Source: PALSA-1003 sp963741315
GTDB taxonomy: Bacteria; Pseudomonadota; Gammaproteobacteria; Burkholderiales; Casimicrobiaceae
NCBI GenBank assembly: GCA_963741315.1
Contig: CAVUHK010000002.1
Location: 62,001-126,000 of the forward strand
Reading direction: 5' to 3'
Length of the DNA stretch: 64,000 nucleotides
Below are positions 9,143-17,427 of the stretch, one piece after another. The position numbers were made by a program, and so were the translations under genes. The notes beneath the pieces were generated by a model that saw only the letters and a program-made list of their open reading frames with translations, did no database searches and was not told the DNA's origin. The stretch's first letter is position 1. Every line of letters starts with the position of its first letter.

Positions 9143-9955
9143 GTGGACATCGCTGCCAGCTTCGAAACCGCAAAGCCCATTCTTATCGCCTTCGCACTGA
9201 AGGTGCTCGGCGCCATCGTCGCCTACATCATTGGGCGCATGCTGATCGGCTTTGCGTCGTCCCTGGTCGTGAAGGCACTGGAGCGGCAGAAGGTCGAGCC
9301 GACGGTGATCCGCTACATCGGCTCGATCATCACGGTCGCGCTCAACATCGTCCTGGTGGTCGCGATCCTCGGCTACTTCGGCGTCGAGACGACGTCGTTT
9401 GCCGCGCTGGTTGCCGGCCTCGGTATCGCAGTCGGGGCGGCGTGGGGCGGATTGCTGTCCAATTTCGCCGCCGGCGCATTCATCCTCATGCTGCGGCCGT
9501 TCAAGGTCGACGACTACGTGGTCGCCGGCGAGGTGGAAGGCACGGTGCGCATGATTGGATTGTTCAACACCGGTATCGACACTCCCGACAACGTGCATAC
9601 CATGGTCGGCAACGCCAAGATCATGGGCGGCACCATCAAGAATTTCAGCACCAATCCGTTTCGCCGCGTCGACCTTACTGCCCAACTCGACCACAGTGTC
9701 GATCCGGCCGACGCGACCCGGCGCCTGAGGGAAGTCCTGCCGAAAATCCCCCATGTGATCGCCGAGCCGAAGCCCGAGGTCGAGATTCTCACCTTCAATG
9801 AGCGCGGACCGGTTCTGGCCGTGCGGCCGTATTGCAACAACGCGCACTACTGGCAGGTGTACTTCGATACCAATCGCACGATTCGCGAGACCTTCGGCGC
9901 CGCCGGCTACCCTGCCGCCGAGGCGCACTTGCACGTGCGCCAGAAGAGCGTCTAG
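9143..9955 (+). CDS. MscS-family mechanosensitive ion channel
   Basis: A 270-residue small-conductance mechanosensitive channel, close to the E. coli MscS length. There are three membrane helices: ILIAFALKVLGAIVAYIIG, ITVALNIVLVVAILGYFGV and the pore helix AALVAGLGIAVGAAWGGLLSNF, rich in Gly and Ala as usual for TM3. These are followed by the beta domain PFKVDDYVVAGEVEGTVRMIGLFNT and the NFSTNPFRRVDL vestibule. It opens under membrane tension to release solutes on hypo-osmotic shock. GTG 9143 is chosen because AGGGGAT lies 5 to 11 bases upstream and the first helix starts right after; a longer frame adds 28 residues without these features. Confidence 0.93.
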   Translation: MDIAASFETAKPILIAFALKVLGAIVAYIIGRMLIGFASSLVVKALERQKVEPTVIRYIGSIITVALNIVLVVAILGYFGVETTSFAALVAGLGIAVGAAWGGLLSNFAAGAFILMLRPFKVDDYVVAGEVEGTVRMIGLFNTGIDTPDNVHTMVGNAKIMGGTIKNFSTNPFRRVDLTAQLDHSVDPADATRRLREVLPKIPHVIAEPKPEVEILTFNERGPVLAVRPYCNNAHYWQVYFDTNRTIRETFGAAGYPAAEAHLHVRQKSV

Positions 9956-9971
9956 CGCACGCCGCGCGCGG

Positions 9972-10565
9972 CTAGGGCGTCGCGCGCTCCAGGGCCAGCA
10001 CCATCTCTGCGATGTCCTGGCTCATGCGCGCCGCCGCACGGCTGTGCGCCGCAGCGAGCGCTTCGTAACTTCCGTCCGACATGTTCTCGCGCACGCTGGT
10101 GCGCCCGGTGTCGGTCTTGCCGTTCTTCATGCGTCGCACGCTCCAGACCGCATCGAGAGCGGCCTGCTTGCCGAGCGTCGATTCAAAATTGCGCACTTCT
10201 ATCTGTACCCGATAATCGATGTCCGAGCTCAGCGTCTGCGGGTACAGCGTCACGCGAGGCGTGCCGAGGATCGCGACCAGGTTTTCGGCCACTACGCGCG
10301 CGAGGTTGTCCTGCAGCGGCGACGCCCAGCGGTTGAACTCGTCGAAGTTCACCTGATTGGCGCCGGTGCTCACCACGATCTGCGACTGATCGACCGCCGC
10401 GGGCACCGTCACCGGCCCCACCGCGATCGAAATCTTCGACTGCGCCGTGCCGGGCTTGGCATTGGCGCTCAGCGTAAAGAAATGCGAGGGCGACGACGCG
10501 CATCCCGCCGCGAGGACAACAACCACGCATGCAAGCGCGATTGCGATGCGTGGTTGGGGGCGCAT
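9972..10565 (-). CDS. pqiC: PqiC-like lipoprotein (ABC-type transport auxiliary, DUF330)
   Basis: A 197-residue lipoprotein with a signal peptide ending in LAAGCASS (lipobox). The mature domain HFFTLSANAK ... IAVGPVTVPAAVDQSQIVVSTGANQVNFDEFNRWASPLQDNLARVVAENL matches the PqiC/DUF330 auxiliary lipoprotein of MCE-type transporters, which anchors the PqiB tube at the outer membrane. Two ATG codons are adjacent; GTGGAGG lies 3 bases before the first and 6 before the second, so I chose the second (10565). It is the last gene of pqiA-pqiA-pqiB-pqiC. A degenerate duplicate of its start and signal peptide lies directly upstream. Confidence 0.88.
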   Translation of the reverse strand: MRPQPRIAIALACVVVVLAAGCASSPSHFFTLSANAKPGTAQSKISIAVGPVTVPAAVDQSQIVVSTGANQVNFDEFNRWASPLQDNLARVVAENLVAILGTPRVTLYPQTLSSDIDYRVQIEVRNFESTLGKQAALDAVWSVRRMKNGKTDTGRTSVRENMSDGSYEALAAAHSRAAARMSQDIAEMVLALERATP

Positions 10566-10659
10566 CATTTACCTCCACTCGTCGGATCCGGTACGGCAAC
10601 GACCCACGCCAATGCGATTGTGATGTGACTGCGCATCATTTACCTCCACTCGTCGGATC
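10561..10659 (-). repeat. Tandem duplication at the pqiB-pqiC junction, containing a 24-codon mini-frame
   Basis: A 28-bp sequence occurs identically at 10561-10588 and 10632-10659, 71 bp apart. It covers the last pqiB codons, its ribosome site GTGGAGG and ATGATGCGC. The first copy starts a 24-codon frame (10565-10639, MMRSHITIALAWVVAV...) that resembles the PqiC signal peptide (MMRPQPRIAIALACVV) and ends in a TGA overlapping the PqiC start. The pqiB stop, mini-frame and pqiC are thus linked by two ATGA overlaps. I read it as a duplicated and decayed pqiC start. Confidence 0.75.
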
Positions 10660-12318
10660 GGTCTTGCCTCGGATCACCGAGCTGGGCTGGCGCTCAAGCT
10701 GGTCGGAGAGCACGCGCACGCTGCGCGCCGCCCGCGTAAATTCCTGCAAGGCGTTGCGCAAGTCCTGTTGCGTGGCCGCGTCCGGGGCCAGCAGCGTCGT
10801 GTCGGCGTTCTTCATCGCGCGCTCGACGGCGGTCAGCGTTCCCTGCAGGTCGTCAAGACGGGCCTTGAGCGGGGGGACGAGCTGCGTGTCGGCGTCGGTC
10901 AGGAGTTTCCTCGCGCTCTTCAACGCCAGGTCGAGTTCGTCGAGGTCGGTCTTGATGCCCTTGGCGATCTCGTCGAGCGGCAGCTTGTCGATCTTGGTGA
11001 GAATGTTGCCCAGCTTGGCCTCGAGTTCGACCAGCGTGCCTGGCACGACCGGCAGTTCCGGCTCGGTCTGCGTCAGGTCGACTTTTACCTTCGCCGCATT
11101 GGGGTAGTAGTCGAAGGCGACGTAGAGCTGGCCGGTGAGCAGGCTGCCGGTCTTGAGTTGCGCGCGCAGGCCGCGTTCCTCGAACAGGCGGCGCACGAAG
11201 GCTTGGCGCTTCTGCTCGTCCGTCTCCAGCGTTGCGACGCCGGCGGCGCCAGCCTTGGTGGTCGCAGTCGCGGTCAGGCGTTCAGGATAGAAAGTGATCG
11301 CGACGCGGGGCCGGATTCTGTTTGTCGCCACATCGAATGCAAGTCCCACGCTGGTGACTTCGCCCGCCGGCAACCCGAGAAAGGTGACCGGCGCGCCCAC
11401 CGAGAGTCCGCGCAGCGACTCGTTGAAATAGAGCACGTAGCGTCGCGAGGTGCCATTGGGGGCTTTCATCGCCACATCGCGGTCGTTGAACAGCGCGAAC
11501 TCGGAGTCGGCATTGGCCGGCTTGGTCTGCGCCACGAATTCCGGCGTGTCGAAGGCGAGCCCACCGACCAGCAATGCCACCAGCGACTGGGTGCTTACCT
11601 TCACGCCATCGGCGCCGACCGACACGTCGATCCCGCTCGCATTCCAGAATCGTGTACCGGGAAACACGAACTTGTCGTACGGTGCGTTGACGAACACCTT
11701 GACTTTGACGCCCTTGCCGTCGGGGGTGAGATCGTAGGCGATCACCTGCCCGACCTGCAGGCGCCGGAAGTAGATCGGCGAACCGACTTCGAGCGACCCC
11801 AGGTCGCTCGTATTGAGCACGTACTCCCTGCCCTCCTGCTCGGTGATCACGGGCGCCACATCGAGTCCGACGAAGTAGTCCTGGCTGGCATCGAGTTGGC
11901 CCGGCTGGAAGCCGATGTAGTTGCCGGAGAGCAAGGTACTGAGCCCCGAAATGCCGGTCAGGCTGATCGACGGCCGGACGACCCAGAACTTGGCGTCGAC
12001 CATCATCAGACCCGCGGCGTGCTTGGCGATCTGCGCGCGTACCAGGACCTTGGCGAAGTCCTCGGTCAGTTCGACAGCGGTGACCTTGCCGATGGTCACG
12101 TCCTTGTACTTGATCAGCGTCTTGCCCGCTTCGATGCCCTCGCCGGCCTTGAACACGATGGTGATGCTCGGTCCCTGGCTGCGATAGCGCTGCACGGCGA
12201 TGCCCACGGCCACCAGCAACGCGAGAATCGGAATGATCCAGATGACCGAGATGCGCCCGCGCTTGGGCGGCACCACTGTCGCCTGCGGCAGTTGTTCGAG
12301 TCCCGCAGGCTCAGCCAT
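10636..12318 (-). CDS. pqiB: PqiB, MCE (MlaD) domain intermembrane lipid transport protein
   Basis: A 560-residue protein with one N-terminal membrane helix (SVIWIIPILALLVAVGIAV, about residues 24-42) and then repeated MCE/MlaD domains: GPSITIVFKAGEGIEAGKT, GSPIYFRRLQVGQVIAYDL and GAPVTFLGLPAGEVTSVGL mark the starts of three. The C-terminal about 130 residues (LVELEAKLGNILTKIDKLPLDEI ... RSVRVLSDQLERQP) form the long helix that builds the needle-like channel. PqiB hexamers bridge inner and outer membrane for phospholipid transport. The start overlaps the end of the upstream pqiA-like gene by 8 bp. The length matches E. coli PqiB (546 residues). Confidence 0.95.
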   Translation of the reverse strand: MAEPAGLEQLPQATVVPPKRGRISVIWIIPILALLVAVGIAVQRYRSQGPSITIVFKAGEGIEAGKTLIKYKDVTIGKVTAVELTEDFAKVLVRAQIAKHAAGLMMVDAKFWVVRPSISLTGISGLSTLLSGNYIGFQPGQLDASQDYFVGLDVAPVITEQEGREYVLNTSDLGSLEVGSPIYFRRLQVGQVIAYDLTPDGKGVKVKVFVNAPYDKFVFPGTRFWNASGIDVSVGADGVKVSTQSLVALLVGGLAFDTPEFVAQTKPANADSEFALFNDRDVAMKAPNGTSRRYVLYFNESLRGLSVGAPVTFLGLPAGEVTSVGLAFDVATNRIRPRVAITFYPERLTATATTKAGAAGVATLETDEQKRQAFVRRLFEERGLRAQLKTGSLLTGQLYVAFDYYPNAAKVKVDLTQTEPELPVVPGTLVELEAKLGNILTKIDKLPLDEIAKGIKTDLDELDLALKSARKLLTDADTQLVPPLKARLDDLQGTLTAVERAMKNADTTLLAPDAATQQDLRNALQEFTRAARSVRVLSDQLERQPSSVIRGKTDPTSGGK

Positions 12319-12952
12319 GGCTGACCTCCCGGTCGCGGCCGGCGTCCCAGATCAGGCGCGGCTCGAATGTCTGCGCCGCGAGCATCGTCAATATCACCAC
12401 CGCCATGAAGAACACGACGCCCAATCCGGGTTCCACCGACATCAATGGCGACAGTTGCACCAGCGCGACGATGAACGCGTCGACGAAGACGTCGAGCATC
12501 GACCAGCGACCGACGAACTCGATCACGTAATAGAGACGCGTGCGCTGGTGGCTCTTGACCTTCGAACCGCGCTGCACCGTGATCAGCAGGTACCCGAGCG
12601 CGACCAGCTTGCCCAGCGGGATCATCACGCTGGCGACCAGAACGATCAGCGCCAACGGCCACGAGCCCGAATCGTAGAGGAAAATCACGCCGCCCATGAT
12701 GGTGTCGGCTTCGGTCTCGCCCAGTGCGGTCGTGCGCAGCACCGGCAGCACGTTGGCCGGTACATAGCAGATCGCGGCGGCGATCACCAGCGCCCACGTG
12801 TACTGAATGGAGTTGTGACGCCGCCACACCAGCTTGGCGCCACAGCGCGGGCAGTAGCCCGGAGTGGCAGGTTGCGCCGGCCGCGACAGCAGGCTGCAGG
12901 TCGTGCACGAGACCAGCCCGGCCTCGGCGGCACCCAGCGTGTCGGTCGTCAT
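12311..12952 (-). CDS. pqiA: PqiA-family membrane protein, second half-unit
   Basis: A 213-residue integral membrane protein with an N-terminal zinc-ribbon-like pair (CTTC ... CPRC) and four hydrophobic segments, including YTWALVIAAAICYVPANVLPVL and ALIVLVASVMIPLGKLVALGYLL. The signature TIMGGVIFLYDSGSWPLALIV and SMLDVFVDAFIVALVQL is typical of PqiA/YebS-type proteins. In E. coli PqiA these units are fused in one polypeptide; here they are two genes. The ATG at 12950-12952 overlaps the stop of the first pqiA gene (ATGA), and its end overlaps pqiB by 8 bp, so the stoichiometry is probably translationally coupled. It presumably passes lipid to PqiB. Confidence 0.9.
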   Translation of the reverse strand: MTTDTLGAAEAGLVSCTTCSLLSRPAQPATPGYCPRCGAKLVWRRHNSIQYTWALVIAAAICYVPANVLPVLRTTALGETEADTIMGGVIFLYDSGSWPLALIVLVASVMIPLGKLVALGYLLITVQRGSKVKSHQRTRLYYVIEFVGRWSMLDVFVDAFIVALVQLSPLMSVEPGLGVVFFMAVVILTMLAAQTFEPRLIWDAGRDREVSHG

Positions 12953-13602
12953 GACGCGTCCCTGGCCAGGGTTGGATCGTCGACCGGCACCGGCGGCCGT
13001 GTGCCGTCGGCCCACACGACGCGCGACCAGACTTCGCGCGGATCGAAGGTGGCCATGACCGCGGCGATGAGCAGGATGAATGCACCGGCCGCGTACATTC
13101 CGATGCCGGGAATCACCGTGGCGAGCTGCGCGATCTTGAACAGCGCCACCAGGATGCCGAGCATCATGACTTCGGTCATCGACCACGGCTCGACCAGGTG
13201 CGCCGAGCGCAGCATCGCGCCGATCCATCGCGGCGCCGGCGGACGGCGCACCGCGATCAACACCACCAGCATGAAGGCTACGTGCGCCGCCGGCGCGATC
13301 ACCGCGCAGAAGGCGACGATGACGGCGGTGATCTCGCTGCCCTGCAGCCACATTTCATAGGCGCCGCCCATGATGGTCGTGCTCGATTCGCGCCCGACTG
13401 CGTTCAGGCCCATTAGAGGCGTGATATTGGCGATGATCAGCGCCACGGCTGCCGCGAAGGTGAAATGCAACGGGCGATCGAGCGGGTCGGCGTGCTGGAT
13501 CGCCAGCGTTTCGCCGCAGCGCGGGCAGCGCGCCTTGCCGCCGGGGGGGAGCGGCGGGATGCTTTGCAGCAGATCGCAATCCGGACAGGCAATCGCTTCC
13601 AA
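12949..13602 (-). CDS. pqiA: PqiA-family membrane protein, first half-unit
   Basis: A roughly 217-residue paralogue of the next gene, with an N-terminal Cys pair arrangement (CPDC ... CPRC) and PqiA-type membrane segments (LHFTFAAAVALIIANITPLMGL, STTIMGGAYEMWLQGSEITAVIVAFCAV). Also visible is MTEVMMLGILVALFKIAQLATVIPGIG. I chose the TTG at 13602 because GGGAGG lies 12-17 bases upstream and a promoter-like -10 (TACAAT) lies about 43 bases upstream; a longer frame would start inside that promoter. Together with the second unit it forms the inner-membrane component of the Pqi system, organised as separate genes rather than one fused protein. Confidence 0.85.
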   Translation of the reverse strand: MEAIACPDCDLLQSIPPLPPGGKARCPRCGETLAIQHADPLDRPLHFTFAAAVALIIANITPLMGLNAVGRESSTTIMGGAYEMWLQGSEITAVIVAFCAVIAPAAHVAFMLVVLIAVRRPPAPRWIGAMLRSAHLVEPWSMTEVMMLGILVALFKIAQLATVIPGIGMYAAGAFILLIAAVMATFDPREVWSRVVWADGTRPPVPVDDPTLARDAS

Positions 13603-13644
13603 GTTCGGTCCCGCCTCCCTGCGGTGAACGCGAATCGTCAACGC

Positions 13645-13673
13645 ATTGTACAGCGGTTCGCGGCCGTCCCGAA
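13645..13673 (-). promoter_or_regulatory. Possible sigma-70 promoter of the pqi operon
   Basis: On the minus strand a TGTACAAT (-10 TACAAT at 13645-13650) lies about 43 bases before the TTG start of the first pqiA gene. The hexamer 17 bp upstream, TTCGGG, is a poor -35. The position fits a short leader carrying GGGAGG. Confidence 0.4.
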
Positions 13674-13701
13674 CGCGCGCTCCTGTCTGCGACAACTCGG
13701 G

Positions 13702-14448
13702 TCAGTAGGTCGCGCGCCCGCCCGAGAGATCGAACACCGCGCCGGTGGAGAACGAGCACTCCTCGGTGCACAGCCACGCGACCAGCGCCGCGATTTCCTC
13801 GACCTGGCCAAAGCGTCCCAGCGGGATCTTCGACAGCATGAAATCGATGTGCTGCTGCGACATCTGGTCGAACATCGTCGTTTTCACCGCTGCCGGCGTG
13901 ACGCAATTGACGCGGATGCCGGACCTTGCGAGTTCCTTGCCCAGAGATTTGGTCAGGCCGATCACGCCGGCCTTCGACGTGCTGTAGGCGCTGGCGTTGG
14001 GATTGCCTTCCTTGCCGGCGACCGACGCGATGTTGACGATGCGACCGTAGTCCTGCTTCAGCATGATCGGCACGATGGCGCGATTGCAGTAGAACAGGCC
14101 GTTCAGGTTGATGTCGATGACCTGGCGCCAGGCATCGACCGGATACTCGGCGAGCAATGCATTGGGACCGGTGATGCCCGCCGAGCAGACCAGCACGTCG
14201 ATACGGCCCATCGCGGCCGCGCTCGCCTTCGCCGCGGTCTCGACGCTGGCGAAGTCGGCGACATCGACGGTCTGCGTGTCGGTGCCGGCGGGCAGGCGCG
14301 CCTTCGCCTTGGCCAGCGCCGCCGCGTCGCGGTCCCAAAGGCTCAGCCTGGCGCCGCCCGTGGCGAGTCTCTGTGCGATGGCAAAGCCGATGCCGACTGC
14401 GCCGCCGGTGATGACCGCGGCGCGATTGCTGAAATCGAGTTGATTCAT
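13702..14448 (-). CDS. Short-chain dehydrogenase/reductase (3-oxoacyl-ACP reductase-like)
   Basis: A 248-residue classical SDR: cofactor loop ITGGAVGIGFAIAQ near residues 14-27, VCSAGITGPN (NAG motif variant), the catalytic Ser in VNIASVAGKEG and YSTSKAGVIGLTKSLGKE with the Tyr-x-x-x-Lys pair, then RVNCVTPAAVKTTM and the end DLSGGRATY. The negatively charged residue after strand 2 (LWDRD) suggests NAD rather than NADP. Members of this set oxidise or reduce hydroxyacyl or sugar substrates; the specific substrate is not visible. It starts at ATG 14446-14448, about 110 bp after the stop of the large glycine-rich gene upstream on the same strand. Confidence 0.9.
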   Translation of the reverse strand: MNQLDFSNRAAVITGGAVGIGFAIAQRLATGGARLSLWDRDAAALAKAKARLPAGTDTQTVDVADFASVETAAKASAAAMGRIDVLVCSAGITGPNALLAEYPVDAWRQVIDINLNGLFYCNRAIVPIMLKQDYGRIVNIASVAGKEGNPNASAYSTSKAGVIGLTKSLGKELARSGIRVNCVTPAAVKTTMFDQMSQQHIDFMLSKIPLGRFGQVEEIAALVAWLCTEECSFSTGAVFDLSGGRATY

Positions 14449-14557
14449 GGCCTATGCCCTGAGCGTGGATCGCCGCGCATCGTAGCACGCGCTCAGGGCG
14501 TCACTGCGGGCTGCGAATCGGCGTCGTGCGTGTCGCGTTCGCGGAGTGCAAAGTTAC

Positions 14558-17083
14558 TCAGCGTCGCCCACCGCCGCGGAAACCGCCACCACCAAAACCT
14601 CCTCCGCCGAAGCGATCGCCACCGAAGCCGCCACCACCAAAACCTCCGCCACCGAAGCCACCGCCACCAAATCCACCGCGATCGAAGCCGCCGCCTCCAA
14701 AGCCGCCACCGCCACCGAATCCACCGCCGCCCCAGCGATCATCGCCACTGCTGCGCGCCTGCGATTCCTTGTCGCCCCACGACGATGCGCTCGCCGAGTT
14801 CGACCAGCCGGAAGACGAGTGCTGCTGCCAGCCGTCGCCGGTGTTCTTGTACACGTTGCCATTGACGTCGGCGTAGTGGTTGTTGCCAGCGCTCGCCGTG
14901 CCCCAGGTGTTGGTCTTGCCGGTATTGGCGTTGTAGGACGAGCCGCCGCCGACGTGCGCGTTGCCTTCGGGTCCGGCGGTCGACGCACCGGCGCGGTTGT
15001 AGCTGCTGCCCCCCGCAGTCGTCCCGGATGCGGCGTTGGCGGTCGAGCGCTGTCCCGTATAGGTGTTGTAGTTGCCGGCGCGCGCAACTTCGCCCGAGCC
15101 GCCCGCCGCTCCATTCATGGTGCGGTCGTATCCGCGCGTCGCATTGCCGGTGTTGGCGTTGTACTGGCGTCCGGCGTTGTAGCTGCCCGAGGTGCCGGTG
15201 CGATTGTTGTAGTAGTTGCCGCTGGCGGTGGTCCCAGCGACGCCGCCACCTGCATACCAGCTGCGCGTGCCGGAATACACCGTGTTGCCCCAGTGCCCGT
15301 ACACGTTGGCGCTGGCCGATGCGCAGCACGGATAGCCGCCCCAGTACGCGGGGTGGTAGTAGGCGCCGTAGTAGCCGTAGCCGTAGTACGGCGTCGCCCA
15401 TGCCGCGGTGGCGAGCCCGACCGCGAAACCGAAGGTGAAGCCGACGTACGGGTTGTAGATCGGCGCTGCCGCGACAGTGTAGGTCACCGGCGCGGGGTAC
15501 CAGACGCTGCCGATCCACGGCGTATAGGCGTAGCCCGTGCCGTAGACGACGGTACCCGATGGCTCGATCACCGTACCCAGGTAGCCGGGCGTGTAACCGA
15601 CGTAGACGACGGTCGGCGTGGCCTCGTAGATCCGCACGTAGGTCACGTAGTACAGCGGCGAGGACGGCGGAATGGAATAGATCACCGCCGGAACGCTGCG
15701 CGCCACCGCCCACGGGCCGGTCAATTGCGAAGCGGTGAACCAGACGCCCGCGGACACCGCGTAGTAGCTGTTCGGAGCGACCTGGATCAGCGGCGCCGAA
15801 GCGTTGGCGACATAGCTCAATGGCGTGTCCGGGATCTGGGCATACTGCGGCGCGCCGTCGAAGTTTGGCGTGAACTTGGGTCCGTTGGTCAACGGCACCG
15901 TCGCGGTCTGCGGAACCGTGTTGGCGATCATCGCTTCCTGCGCCTGCGGCGTTCCCGCCACCGACGGCAACACTGCGCCGGCGAGCGAAGTCGACGGAAT
16001 CTGTGCGAAGCCCGGTGGCAGCGCGTTGCTCGCGACAAAGGTCCACGGTCCGGTCAGCGCCGCGGAGCGGAACCAGCGTCCGGCGAGCAGCACGAAGTAG
16101 CTGTTGCTCGTGGTGTCGACCAGCACGTCGTTGGTCGTGTTCGACGCCCAGAGCAACTGCGTGCCGACGATTGGCACGAAATCGGGCTGGCCGTTGAAGA
16201 CGATCAATTCGGCGGGACCCTGCGCGGTGTAGATCGTCGGCACGCCATTGACCAGCGAAGGTGGCGGATTCGCCTTGGGCCCGCCGTCGAGCAGGTCGAC
16301 GGTGCCCGCCTTCGACAGTTCCTGCGCGATGCCGTCCATGACGCTGCGCTCCAACGGCCCAATTACCGTCTGCGCCCACGGCCCGGTGATCGAGTCTGCC
16401 GCCAGCCAGCCATCGTATACGTGCATGTAGAACTGGTTGCCGATGCCACCCTGCAGGATCAGCGCCCGGGTGTTGATGACGCGCTGTACGCGAGAGTGAT
16501 TGGGCACAGGCTTCAACACCGGCGCGCCATCGATGGGGACGAGTATCGCTGGCGAGTAACTGATGATGACCTGCGGCGGCGCATTGTTCACCGCAACTGC
16601 GGGCGGCTTGACGCCTGACGCAGCGAGCGACGCCTCGAGCCGGTCGAGCGAAATCGACTTGAGGTCCGCGGCCAGGCGCTTTTGCAGATCGGCCGCATAG
16701 CCAGCGCCGCGGTTTGGCAGCGTGGGGAAATCGGACTTGGTGACCTTGAGATCCTCGAACACGACCATGCGCGTCACCTTGTCGACCTGGGTGCGCGCGG
16801 TCGCGAAGACGACGCCGAAGGTTTCTTCCGTCGCCCCGGTCGGCTTGATCGCCAGTGCCGCGCGAAAATCGAGCTGGTTGCCGTCCCATTTGTTGATTTG
16901 CGGCTGGTAGACCAGCACTGCCGCGCCGGTGATGCTGAGATCGCGCGGCCAAGGGTCGGCCGGCAGCGCTGCGGCCGACGAAGCCTTGGTGGTCGGCGAC
17001 GATTGCGCGAACACCACGCCCGATATGGCATGCAACGCGAGCAAGCCGACGGCCAGGGTGCGCATGATTGCGAGTGGTTTCAT
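14558..17083 (-). CDS. Large secreted glycine/tyrosine-rich protein (carbohydrate-binding family V/XII-like annotation group)
   Basis: An 841-residue protein with a signal peptide (LAVGLLALHAISGVVFAQ). Residues about 30-500 contain repeated modules of the form YFVLLAGRWFRSAALTGPWTFV and YYAVSAGVWFTASQLTGPWAVA, plus VYVGYTPGYLGTV; this pattern is often labelled carbohydrate-binding family V/XII in beta- and alphaproteobacteria. Next comes a Tyr/Gly/Ala-rich section (YYGYGYYGAYYHPAYWGGYPCC), then SYNAxTG-type repeats and WGDKESQARSSGDDRWGGGG, ending in FGGGG repeats and RGGGRR. The tail is probably disordered and surface-exposed. ATG 17083 begins the signal peptide; a frame 115 codons longer is arginine/cysteine-rich and unlikely. 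True function unknown. Confidence 0.8.
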   Translation of the reverse strand: MKPLAIMRTLAVGLLALHAISGVVFAQSSPTTKASSAAALPADPWPRDLSITGAAVLVYQPQINKWDGNQLDFRAALAIKPTGATEETFGVVFATARTQVDKVTRMVVFEDLKVTKSDFPTLPNRGAGYAADLQKRLAADLKSISLDRLEASLAASGVKPPAVAVNNAPPQVIISYSPAILVPIDGAPVLKPVPNHSRVQRVINTRALILQGGIGNQFYMHVYDGWLAADSITGPWAQTVIGPLERSVMDGIAQELSKAGTVDLLDGGPKANPPPSLVNGVPTIYTAQGPAELIVFNGQPDFVPIVGTQLLWASNTTNDVLVDTTSNSYFVLLAGRWFRSAALTGPWTFVASNALPPGFAQIPSTSLAGAVLPSVAGTPQAQEAMIANTVPQTATVPLTNGPKFTPNFDGAPQYAQIPDTPLSYVANASAPLIQVAPNSYYAVSAGVWFTASQLTGPWAVARSVPAVIYSIPPSSPLYYVTYVRIYEATPTVVYVGYTPGYLGTVIEPSGTVVYGTGYAYTPWIGSVWYPAPVTYTVAAAPIYNPYVGFTFGFAVGLATAAWATPYYGYGYYGAYYHPAYWGGYPCCASASANVYGHWGNTVYSGTRSWYAGGGVAGTTASGNYYNNRTGTSGSYNAGRQYNANTGNATRGYDRTMNGAAGGSGEVARAGNYNTYTGQRSTANAASGTTAGGSSYNRAGASTAGPEGNAHVGGGSSYNANTGKTNTWGTASAGNNHYADVNGNVYKNTGDGWQQHSSSGWSNSASASSWGDKESQARSSGDDRWGGGGFGGGGGFGGGGFDRGGFGGGGFGGGGFGGGGFGGDRFGGGGFGGGGFRGGGRR

Positions 17084-17427
17084 GATCGATGCCCGATGCG
17101 TAGGAGTAGCGTCGTTTCGAAGTTGCGCGTATCCGGCACGCGCCAGCCGCGTTCGCTGCGGCAGACGACAAGCGAAGTCCGCGCTCCACTCGGGAATGCA
17201 CCGCATTTGCACCGCGGTGCGCACGGCGTGACACCTGCGCACGGCAACAAGCGGCGCCCGAGATCGTCCGGAAATCATACCATGCGCGACGCGAAGCTGG
17301 CTACCTCGCGGGAGGCATCGGCGCCTCCTGCCGCCCGAAGGCGGATGTCGCTCACTACACTTGACGCCTCGCAACCCGATGCAGTGTACTTGCGCCTCAT
17401 CCGAGCACTCAGGCAAGGAAATCGACA
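17084..17427. other. Intergenic region between divergent genes
   Basis: These 344 bp separate the large secreted-protein gene (minus) from the DUF4239 gene (plus). The plus-facing side carries a sigma-70-like promoter (see 17361-17390). The minus-facing side has a TATGAT at 17274-17279 without a convincing -35, and a 12-bp palindrome GCACCGCGGTGC at 17209-17220. No additional gene is supported. Confidence 0.6.
17361..17390 (+). promoter_or_regulatory. Sigma-70-like promoter of the DUF4239 gene
   Basis: TTGACG (17361-17366) and TGTACT (17385-17390) are separated by 18 bp and lie 38 bases before the TTG start at 17428, with AAGGA in the leader. The hexamers match the sigma-70 consensus in 5 of 6 and 4 of 6 positions. 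Confidence 0.55.

Noticed and set aside
14570..14760. Short-unit repeats over the FGGGG tail as a CRISPR-like array
   Set aside because: The repeats are codon repeats of a glycine-rich protein, with no spacers and no cas genes in the window.
14546..17234. Long open frames on the plus strand (690 codons) and in a second minus frame (831 codons) over the glycine-rich gene
   Set aside because: They arise from repetitive GC-rich codons. Only the frame 14558-17083 has a signal peptide and family-like modules.
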